A stretch of DNA of 53,003 nt from a virus. Where the stretch lies: positions 1-53,003 of IMG/VR virus record IMGVR_UViG_3300030101_003060; one strand, given 5' to 3'. Positions 41,633 through 47,074 of this stretch are shown piece after piece. The notes beneath the pieces were generated by a model. It saw only the letters and a program-made list of their open reading frames with translations, had not been told where the DNA came from and did no database searches. The position numbers and the translations under genes were made by a program. Each line of letters starts with the position of its first letter. The first letter of the stretch is position 1.

Positions 41633-42954
41633 TCCTCGAACTCCGAACCGGGTTCTGTGATCACGTCGAACTCAATCTCTTCGGGGATGGGGTCATCCCT
41701 ACGTCGAAGAGTAAAGCCTTCGCTCTGTATCAGCGACGGCCAATCCCCTACAGGCGAAAGCATGAAGGGGGAGTATGTCGAAAAGCGACCCATGTGTGCC
41801 ACACGATCTGGCATGGGGAAGTTCTCGGGGTATGGTTTGCAGAGGGCGTAGTGTTGGACCAGCCGTACACGGTCACGATACCTTTTGTTGATGGTGTCGT
41901 CAAGGATCAGGGAGGCTTTTGTTATGGAAATATTGACTGGGGGGTCCTCGTCCCACTCCGCCCGCTTGTCCTCATAGTCCCCCCTTGCATGGTACCAGTC
42001 GCTACACCGGAGGAGGTAGTTGTCGAACCGGGGTTCGCCCTCGTAGACCTTGGTGTTTCGGGGCAGGCCCTTGCGGGGTCCCGACTTCAGGGGGGTCATG
42101 TCGTAGGTGTAGTCCCGGTCCTTCATACCGAAGTCAATGGTCGGCTTCCGCACTGCAAGGTGCATCATGCCACCGAGGGTAGCGTCCTTGGGAATCTTGA
42201 AGGCTTTCTGGATCTGTCCCGTCTTCATCAGTTCGTTGACGGAGAACATGTAGTGTTCGCATTGGAACTCAATGGGCACCGACGTGAGTCTTGCCTTCGG
42301 TGAGATGGCTGTGGTCTTGAGGTCCACGATCCAGACCGTGTTGTCCTCCTTGTTGTAAAGGAGGAGGTCAGGTTGACAAATGCACCGAATGGGACGAGAT
42401 CTATCGTCGGTCTTGATAGACGTGACGAGTCGATACTCGGTACCCATCCGATGCCATTTGGGGTTGAGTAGGATATCCTCGAACGACTGGCCGTCCAAGC
42501 AGGGGATGGAGCGGGCTGCTTCGTACCAAGCCAAAGAGGAACGCATGTCACGCTCCTCGCGTTCAAGGATAGCTGTTATTCCTGACCCAACCACACCGAT
42601 CTCGTCACATGATTCCCTAAGTTCATCGAACCTAGCCGATAGGCCTTCTTCTAATCGGCTACGGGCATCAAGGGGAGAACGGTGGTAGTGTTGGAACCGG
42701 AGGTGCATCCAAGTTCCACGATTCAAGGCTTTGGTCCACTTGAAAGAGGGGACTATGCCGAGCCGTCTTGCCATGAAGTAGGCGAAGGGATCGCTCAGGC
42801 AAGTGCTGTAGTCACTGCTTCTTAGTGGGGGGACTATCGCGTTCAGGCCGTGGGCCTGAAGATACTCGTAGGCTTCCCGAGACATATTCGTTGGTCGGGG
42901 AGCATTCGTCTTTACAGGCGGCGGCGTGTCGTTCCAGTCGTTCTCTAAGGTCAT
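41629..42954 (-). CDS. PD-(D/E)XK nuclease (RecB/Cas4-like)
   Basis: 441 residues. Nuclease core: GTEYR with Glu173, CQPDLLLY with Asp196, VDLKTT with Asp211 and Lys213, and QCEHYMF with Gln231 and Tyr235, the order of a RecB/Cas4-type PD-(D/E)XK active site. Few of the Cys that would form a Cas4 iron-sulfur cluster are present. The family processes DNA ends in phage recombination and replication. GAGGG precedes ATG 42954. Its first 143 nt overlap the 42812-43060 frame. Confidence 0.8.
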   Translation of the reverse strand: MTLENDWNDTPPPVKTNAPRPTNMSREAYEYLQAHGLNAIVPPLRSSDYSTCLSDPFAYFMARRLGIVPSFKWTKALNRGTWMHLRFQHYHRSPLDARSRLEEGLSARFDELRESCDEIGVVGSGITAILEREERDMRSSLAWYEAARSIPCLDGQSFEDILLNPKWHRMGTEYRLVTSIKTDDRSRPIRCICQPDLLLYNKEDNTVWIVDLKTTAISPKARLTSVPIEFQCEHYMFSVNELMKTGQIQKAFKIPKDATLGGMMHLAVRKPTIDFGMKDRDYTYDMTPLKSGPRKGLPRNTKVYEGEPRFDNYLLRCSDWYHARGDYEDKRAEWDEDPPVNISITKASLILDDTINKRYRDRVRLVQHYALCKPYPENFPMPDRVAHMGRFSTYSPFMLSPVGDWPSLIQSEGFTLRRRDDPIPEEIEFDVITEPGSEFEE

Positions 42955-43060
42955 AGAGTTCCCTCATGGTGGAGTGTGTAAAAGTTTCGATGCTGTGGAT
43001 TACTTCAGCAATGTCTCGAACTTGCCTAAGCATCAACATGAGTTCTTCCTTCTTACTCAT
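42812..43060 (-). CDS. Hypothetical helical protein, 82 residues
   Basis: ATG 43060 has GAGGA at 5-nt spacing. It starts MSKKEELMLMLRQVRDIAEV, a helical and probably coiled-coil domain (about 1-55), then a disordered tail (SPTNEYVSGSLRVSSGPRPE). Its last 143 nt overlap the start of the nuclease gene in another frame, which is unusually long for this genome; possibly only the N-terminal part matters. Confidence 0.5.
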   Translation of the reverse strand: MSKKEELMLMLRQVRDIAEVIHSIETFTHSTMRELYDLRERLERHAAACKDECSPTNEYVSGSLRVSSGPRPERDSPPTKKQ

Positions 43061-43289
43061 CGGAATCCTCATCTCCGCTTCCATCTTCTCTTCCCATTCT
43101 TTCTGGTTCTGCATTTTCATTATCCTTAATCTGCTCAATGACCATAGCAAAACATTCGTCAATCACAATAGGGTGCCAGCAAGAGTTGATCAACTCCCCT
43201 ACTTCGTAGTTGTTTCTAGCCCAGTCACGATACTCCACTTCCTCTTCGTCCGTAAGTTCCTTGAAGAACTTATATCGTTTGTTACTCAT
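43053..43289 (-). CDS. Hypothetical acidic protein, 78 residues
   Basis: ATG 43289 (MSNKRYKFFKELTDEEEVEY), with GAGGAG upstream. Helical, with a very acidic C-terminal tail (EDGSGDEDSDE). Overlaps the next gene by 8 nt. Unknown family; typical of small early phage proteins. Confidence 0.55.
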   Translation of the reverse strand: MSNKRYKFFKELTDEEEVEYRDWARNNYEVGELINSCWHPIVIDECFAMVIEQIKDNENAEPERMGREDGSGDEDSDE

Positions 43290-43512
43290 AAGCAGACTCC
43301 TCATAAATGTTCCAGTTGTTTTCCCTGGCTTCCTGTATCTTTTTAAGGATACCTTTCCACGTCCAAGGATCAACGATGTTTCGGTAATCAGAACCTTTGC
43401 CCTTACGAAGACAGCTCCATGTGTTCTTGAACATGTCTGTCTGGACAAAGTAATACTTCTCTTTGTGTTCAAAGTCCGCGTCCGGTTCGACGATAGTGAT
43501 CGTTCTGAGCAT
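43282..43512 (-). CDS. Hypothetical protein, 76 residues
   Basis: ATG 43512 (MLRTITIVEPDADFEHKEKY) with GAGGAAG upstream. Alpha/beta, Trp- and Lys-rich C-terminus (DPWTWKGILKKIQEARENNW). Overlaps both neighbours in the small-gene string 42812-43937. Unknown. Confidence 0.55.
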   Translation of the reverse strand: MLRTITIVEPDADFEHKEKYYFVQTDMFKNTWSCLRKGKGSDYRNIVDPWTWKGILKKIQEARENNWNIYEESAYE

Positions 43513-43645
43513 CGGCTTCCTCTTTCTGTATCTCAAGGGGTTCCCCTGAGAAGTCAACAGGGTATGGCTCATAGTGGACACAACTTTGGTGGGGGCAAGG
43601 GCCAGAAGGATCACCGCATCCGGGGCAAGGTTTTACTTCAGTCAT
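43469..43645 (-). CDS. Small Cys-containing protein, 58 residues
   Basis: ATG 43645 with AAGGAAG upstream. It starts MTEVKPCPGCGDPSGPCPHQ, giving CPGCG followed by CPHQSC, a probable four-Cys zinc ribbon in the first 25 residues. The C-terminus is charged and disordered. Overlaps the 43282-43512 gene by 44 nt. Role unknown; zinc-ribbon mini-proteins often act as adaptors. Confidence 0.55.
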   Translation of the reverse strand: MTEVKPCPGCGDPSGPCPHQSCVHYEPYPVDFSGEPLEIQKEEADAQNDHYRRTGRGL

Positions 43646-43937
43646 TATCTTCCTTCTTGTCTGCGTCCCAAATCTCGTTGGAAAGACGATCACGAAACGA
43701 GGACTTGTATTCCTCCCAGAAGTCACGGACGATCCGCTCTATGTCTTGGGATACATAATCTGTCATCTGTTGTGCTACCTTGTCAAGCACGTCCTCTTCC
43801 CAGTCAAGGGTCTTCATGTCATCCTTGAAGTGGTTCTGGGTAAGAGGGTTATGTTCTACGTTGATGATGAAGTCTCGTAGCCATTGAGCGGCTGCAACTT
43901 CAAGGTCGTAGCGAATAGGTTCAATGTCAATCTTCAT
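43638..43937 (-). CDS. Hypothetical acidic helical protein, 99 residues
   Basis: ATG 43937 with GGAAGGA upstream. It begins MKIDIEPIRYDLEVAAAQWL and is nearly all alpha-helix with many acidic and aromatic residues (DFWEEYKSSFRDRL). First gene of the six-gene string leading to the nuclease. A GC-rich hairpin lies just upstream (43959-43991). Unknown function. Confidence 0.6.
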   Translation of the reverse strand: MKIDIEPIRYDLEVAAAQWLRDFIINVEHNPLTQNHFKDDMKTLDWEEDVLDKVAQQMTDYVSQDIERIVRDFWEEYKSSFRDRLSNEIWDADKKEDND

Positions 43938-43958
43938 GATATTCCTTCCTGAATGAGA

Positions 43959-43991
43959 TGACCCCGGCCCGCGTAGCGGGGGCCGGGGTCA
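43959..43991 (-). other. GC-rich intergenic hairpin without U-tail
   Basis: TGACCCCGGCC pairs with GGCCGGGGTCA (11 bp), with CCGC/GCGG able to extend inward. It separates the membrane-protein group (44014-45086) from the small-gene string and stands before an AGGAAGGA SD. No T-run follows on the minus strand. Confidence 0.7.
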
Positions 43992-44013
43992 GCGTTTCTG
44001 GAATGATTAGTTT

Positions 44014-44292
44014 TTAATCAGGACTTGCGGTTAAACAGACCGGCGAGCTTACTGATTGGGAAGATTTGGCCCGCAACGTAACCGACGACGAAGGCAAGTC
44101 CTGCGAACCAGAGAGATCCGAGGAAGGATTCGAGTGATGCAAGGTGCAGCATTGTTGTGTCCTTATGTGAGCTACGAGTTTGAGAATTAATTCTGAGGCT
44201 TGAACGATCCAAAGATCTGAACCCGGCAATGGGTCCTGCATTCTAGCAAATCTAATGACGGCGTTAAGTTCTTGATCGTTTATATGCCTCAT
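44014..44292 (-). CDS. Hypothetical protein, 92 residues, with nested gene inside
   Basis: ATG 44292 with AAGGA upstream. The first ~45 residues (MRHINDQELNAVIRFARMQD) look like a real helical domain. The rest is low-complexity Ser-rich and overlaps, in another frame, the whole 44018-44152 membrane-protein gene. Overlaps the end of the preceding gene by 29 nt. The nested arrangement recalls Rz/Rz1 spanin pairs but no spanin signature is seen in this frame. Confidence 0.45.
   Translation of the reverse strand: MRHINDQELNAVIRFARMQDPLPGSDLWIVQASELILKLVAHIRTQQCCTLHHSNPSSDLSGSQDLPSSSVTLRAKSSQSVSSPVCLTASPD
44018..44152 (-). CDS. Single-span small membrane protein, 44 residues
   Basis: ATG 44152 (MLHLASLESFLGSLWFAGLA), AGGA eight bases upstream. 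One transmembrane segment from about residue 11 to 31 (LGSLWFAGLAFVVGYVAGQI), short basic C-terminus (NRKS). It lies entirely inside the 44014-44292 frame. Holin-like in size, but without context proof. The TM stretch is strong enough that I favour this frame for the overlap. Confidence 0.55.
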   Translation of the reverse strand: MLHLASLESFLGSLWFAGLAFVVGYVAGQIFPISKLAGLFNRKS

Positions 44293-44881
44293 CGAAATCC
44301 TTGTCTGTTGCACGCCGTACCGCCACATACTCCCGAACAGTAGCAGGACTGTTGTCGTCCATGACTGCTCTGGCAAGTTCGGCTTCTCGACGCTTGGCTC
44401 TGGGTACGAATCCTATCAACCTCTTTAATAGAGATCCGATCCCGGTACTCCAAAGTATCCAAGCAACAGCAATCAAGATGAGAGCCAACAATCCGTATTC
44501 AACAAGAATCATCCAGTAGGGTGCTTGATCCTCAACGGAAGGCAGTGTTTCATTAATCCGATTAACGAGTGATAGTATGTGGGCTTGGTCGGCCTGTCCC
44601 CCCACTGCTTCGCTCTCTATCAGCGGAAGGTTGGGGGTCGATGCCGTGGCTTCGGACTCAATGGTAGCGAAGCGATCCTTCGACGTGGCTGCCGTATTCG
44701 AGATGTCGGTAGCGGTCGTTGCAATTCTCTTCGTAGCCGAGCAACCAAATGCAAAAACTCCGAGAAAGAAAAGGAAGAGAATTCCATTTCCCAACCAAAG
44801 TCTTCGTTCCAGTCTTGCCCATGTCTCATTTAGACTCAAGTCTCGACAGCCTGATGCTGAGTTGCTCAAGAATCCTATCAT
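44264..44881 (-). CDS. Two-span membrane protein with Cys at end of first span
   Basis: About 205 residues from ATG 44881, or 191 from TTG 44839; neither SD is strong. After RRLWLGN comes a hydrophobic segment (GILFLFFLGVFAFGC) ending in Cys, which could be a poor lipoprotein signal or a first TM helix. A Ser/Thr/Ala linker (ATTATDISNTAATSKDRFAT) and a second span (MILVEYGLLALILIAVAWIL) follow, then a charged tail. The set suggests an envelope protein for lysis or superinfection control. Confidence 0.55.
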   Translation of the reverse strand: MIGFLSNSASGCRDLSLNETWARLERRLWLGNGILFLFFLGVFAFGCSATKRIATTATDISNTAATSKDRFATIESEATASTPNLPLIESEAVGGQADQAHILSLVNRINETLPSVEDQAPYWMILVEYGLLALILIAVAWILWSTGIGSLLKRLIGFVPRAKRREAELARAVMDDNSPATVREYVAVRRATDKDFDEAYKRSRT

Positions 44882-45086
44882 GCTCTGAGTCTTTTGCTGA
44901 AGAAAAGACTTGAGCTTTGACGAGGTCTTCTGCGATCTCTCGGAGTTCCGTGATCTCACTCGTTGCCTCCTGTAGTTGTTGATCCCTAGACCCAAAGGTA
45001 AAGAAGACGGCACCAACACCTAAAACAAGCACAGCCAACTGAAGTATGTTGGTTGCAACTGTCATTTTCTGAAGTGAATCATTCAT
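44826..45086 (-). CDS. Small membrane protein with coiled coil, 86 residues
   Basis: ATG 45086 (MNDSLQKMTVATNILQLAVL) overlaps the previous gene's stop. One TM segment at about 13-30 (ILQLAVLVLGVGAVFFTF), followed by a long Glu/Gln coiled coil to the C-terminus (RILEQLSIRLSRLESK). Topology resembles the 14476 protein and i-spanin or hemolysin-XhlA-like proteins. Lies in a group of three membrane-protein genes. Confidence 0.55.
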   Translation of the reverse strand: MNDSLQKMTVATNILQLAVLVLGVGAVFFTFGSRDQQLQEATSEITELREIAEDLVKAQVFSSAKDSEHDRILEQLSIRLSRLESK

Positions 45087-45321
45087 CGTCAAGAACTTCT
45101 TCTTCTTCATCATCAATAGTGGGGGGATCAAATGCCTCGTAGGCGTAGTCGATCAGGGCACTACAGGTATGAGCATTGCCGTAAGGGATTAGGAATGTCT
45201 CTGTTTTGCCCCGCTTCACCTTCGAGTAAATGACGACAACAGCGTCGGCACCTTCTTCTTCTATGAAGGATCCAATAATCTCTCGGGAAATCTCAAGCCG
45301 AGTCCTTTTCTTTGACATCAT
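45079..45321 (-). CDS. Hypothetical protein, 80 residues
   Basis: ATG 45321, GGAGG with ideal spacing. N-terminal basic part (SKKRTRLEISREIIGSFIEE), small alpha/beta core (ADAVVVIYSKVKRGKTETFL) and very acidic tail (DDEEEEVLDDE). Its start overlaps the metallophosphoesterase stop. No recognised family. Confidence 0.6.
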   Translation of the reverse strand: MMSKKRTRLEISREIIGSFIEEEGADAVVVIYSKVKRGKTETFLIPYGNAHTCSALIDYAYEAFDPPTIDDEEEEVLDDE

Positions 45322-45971
45322 AAAACCTCCAGATGGGGCTTACCCTCAATTACTACACCGCAGGACAGTATTGGTTTGGCCGGGTGCTTCTCTGCGTACC
45401 TCATGTAGGGATGTTTGATGTCTACTCCGCAGCCCACTGCCATTCCAAATATCTTGAGGCCAGGCTTTTGTACCCACTGGATACCGGAGACACTATGGAT
45501 GTGGCCCATGACTGTGGACTTGAGGGTTGCAAGTGCTGCGTTGTAGTGGGGATACTTACCGCTGAACCCCTCGCCATGAAAGTATCGGACGTTGTCGATC
45601 TCGACTTCGTTCACCCACTCCCATGACGGGGTATCCCATGCGTCGTTGTAGGATTTAATGAGGTTGTCTGGAATACCAACGGAGCGAGCCTGTCGTATGG
45701 CCCGCTCGTCGTGGTTCCCGATTGTCACTTTCGCATTAGGAAAGTTGTCGTGCCACCATTTTATGCGTGACAATGTCTTCTTGTATTCAGCCTGAGTGTC
45801 GGGTGCTTCGTGGTCAGGGTCCCACCTACCCCATCTATGTGAGTCGGTAATGTCACCGATGAAGACAGTGGTGGTGGTCTTGTATTTCTTCTTGACACTA
45901 AGGCAGTGCTGCCGGTACTTCGTGAGATCGGCAGGACAATGGAGGTCCCCTATGACGAGGACTCTACTCAT
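45318..45971 (-). CDS. Calcineurin-like metallophosphoesterase
   Basis: 217 residues with the full motif set: GDLHC (Asp9, His11), GDITDS (Asp40), GNHDER (Asn86, His87), FHGEG (His132) and GHIHS (His157, His159), so the two-metal site is intact. It hydrolyses phosphoester bonds; the phage members act on nucleic acids or nucleotides (SbcD/Mre11-like) or on signalling nucleotides, and the sequence cannot decide. No capping domain. Overlaps both neighbours. Confidence 0.85.
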   Translation of the reverse strand: MSRVLVIGDLHCPADLTKYRQHCLSVKKKYKTTTTVFIGDITDSHRWGRWDPDHEAPDTQAEYKKTLSRIKWWHDNFPNAKVTIGNHDERAIRQARSVGIPDNLIKSYNDAWDTPSWEWVNEVEIDNVRYFHGEGFSGKYPHYNAALATLKSTVMGHIHSVSGIQWVQKPGLKIFGMAVGCGVDIKHPYMRYAEKHPAKPILSCGVVIEGKPHLEVL

Positions 45972-46306
45972 TCATCTTCCTCTTCCAATTCTAGGATCGC
46001 ATAGACATCAAAGCTAAGATTCCTTCCTCCAATATTAGCAATTCGCATATAAGGGAAAGCAGTGCCTCTTCGTGCTATTCCTGCGGTACTAGTTATATTT
46101 CCTCCTCCACTTAGGATTTCAGCAGTAGGGAGACTATTAAAATTACTATTGTTTATTGATCCCTGTATTGCACAAACCGGGTCTGATCTACCTGTCAATC
46201 CAACGGTATGAGAAATAAATAAGGCTTGAGAACTAGGGACTTCAAAGCTATCACTTGAGCCACCTGCTGTTGCCACCAGTGCTTCTTTGATTTTTACAAA
46301 CTTCAT
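45968..46306 (-). CDS. Small beta-rich protein resembling virion decoration proteins
   Basis: 112 residues. Ser/Gly/Ile-rich with strands and turns (VGLTGRSDPVCAIQGSINNS, FPYMRIANIGGRNLSFDVYA), acidic end (LELEEEDE). The codon choice is more AT-rich than in neighbours. The upstream SD is weak; start overlaps the 46303 gene. Its pattern (IQGSxN...PxxRIxN) parallels the 46303 protein, so the two may be distant paralogues. Structural genes are unexpected in this early block. Confidence 0.5.
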   Translation of the reverse strand: MKFVKIKEALVATAGGSSDSFEVPSSQALFISHTVGLTGRSDPVCAIQGSINNSNFNSLPTAEILSGGGNITSTAGIARRGTAFPYMRIANIGGRNLSFDVYAILELEEEDE

Positions 46307-46569
46307 GATGGGTCTGCCACACGTTCAGCAATAAGAACGGTGTCCCCAGAGCCATTGGTGAAGACGATCTTCGGGAAGTTGTCCATCACCGTGGGTGTGT
46401 CTGCTGAAGGGTTGAGATCGGCAGCCTTGTTGGTGCCGTCCATTGAACCTTGAATAGTGGTTGAAGCAGAGGCCGCTTGAACAATAATCTTTGGGTATTG
46501 TCCAGCGGATTCGTAGGTGTAAGGGCTATCTGAAGACGCGAACGTCTTAGTCGTGATCTTCCATGCCAT
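46303..46569 (-). CDS. Small beta-rich protein, companion of 45968
   Basis: 88 residues from ATG 46569 (MAWKITTKTFASSDSPYTYE); weak SD. Contains TIQGSMDGTNKAADLNPSAD and NFPKIVFTNGSGDTVLIAER, a layout shared with the neighbouring 112-residue protein. Looks like a capsid decoration or tail-accessory fold rather than an enzyme. It overlaps the end of the ERCC4-type nuclease gene by 23 nt. Confidence 0.5.
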   Translation of the reverse strand: MAWKITTKTFASSDSPYTYESAGQYPKIIVQAASASTTIQGSMDGTNKAADLNPSADTPTVMDNFPKIVFTNGSGDTVLIAERVADPS

Positions 46570-47074
46570 GGGTCAATGATCCATTTACGAGAAGTCTCGC
46601 CACCCATTCTCCGACTGCTCGCCGTGCTGTGGTGGTCGATGAAGGTAGGAGGATGAGAGGCACCTGCCTCTCGAAGAGTATCCTTTGAAAAGAATCTAAA
46701 GCTAGACCCGGATTCTCCACATATTTCGTGGGTCTTTGCAGATCTATGGGGCTTCCTTCCAGTAGGAGGAAGGGCTTCTGACATTCAGATTTCAGGCGGT
46801 CGATCTGAGATATGAATCGTCGGCAGCCATCTTTTCGCAGGCAGTATCCTGCCACTTCTCGTAGGGATCCCTTACGCTCCACGAGGACGTTGTCTTCGTA
46901 GCCAAGGAGGCAGTAGTCACCTGTCTTGAGGGGATGTGTCTCCGTCCGTATACGGACCCGTGTGGGCTTCCTGTGCCACGGCGGCTTTGCGTCATCCAAG
47001 AACGACAGCGTTTCGGGGAAGATCAGAGGCTTCTTTTCCCGTGAGTCTTGGAGGATGACGAACTCTTTCTTCAG
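46547..47074 (-). CDS. ERCC4-type nuclease, apparent CTG start
   Basis: 175 residues if read from CTG 47074. The core has VILQDSREKKPL (Asp10, Glu13), TGDYCLLGYEDNVLVERKGS (Asp53, Glu66, Arg67, Lys68) and a following helix (RRFISQIDRL), the GDxn-ERKxxx(D) layout of XPF/ERCC4 nucleases, which cut branched DNA. The only ATG/GTG/TTG-type start (TTG 46999) would remove the QDSRE motif. An in-frame stop precedes the CTG. GAGG lies 7 nt before CTG, and CTG overlaps the polymerase TGA (CTGA) in the way ATGA overlaps occur elsewhere here. Confidence 0.75.
   Translation of the reverse strand: MKKEFVILQDSREKKPLIFPETLSFLDDAKPPWHRKPTRVRIRTETHPLKTGDYCLLGYEDNVLVERKGSLREVAGYCLRKDGCRRFISQIDRLKSECQKPFLLLEGSPIDLQRPTKYVENPGLALDSFQRILFERQVPLILLPSSTTTARRAVGEWVARLLVNGSLTHGMEDHD

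Noticed and set aside
41629-42954. Calling the PD-(D/E)XK nuclease a true Cas4
   Set aside because: The iron-sulfur Cys set expected in Cas4 is not evident and there is no CRISPR locus; RecB/Cas4-like is as far as the motifs go.
44264-44881. Annotating the two-span protein as an outer-membrane lipoprotein (o-spanin)
   Set aside because: The sequence before the Cys (VFAFG) is a poor lipobox and a second TM segment is present; only 'membrane protein' is supported.
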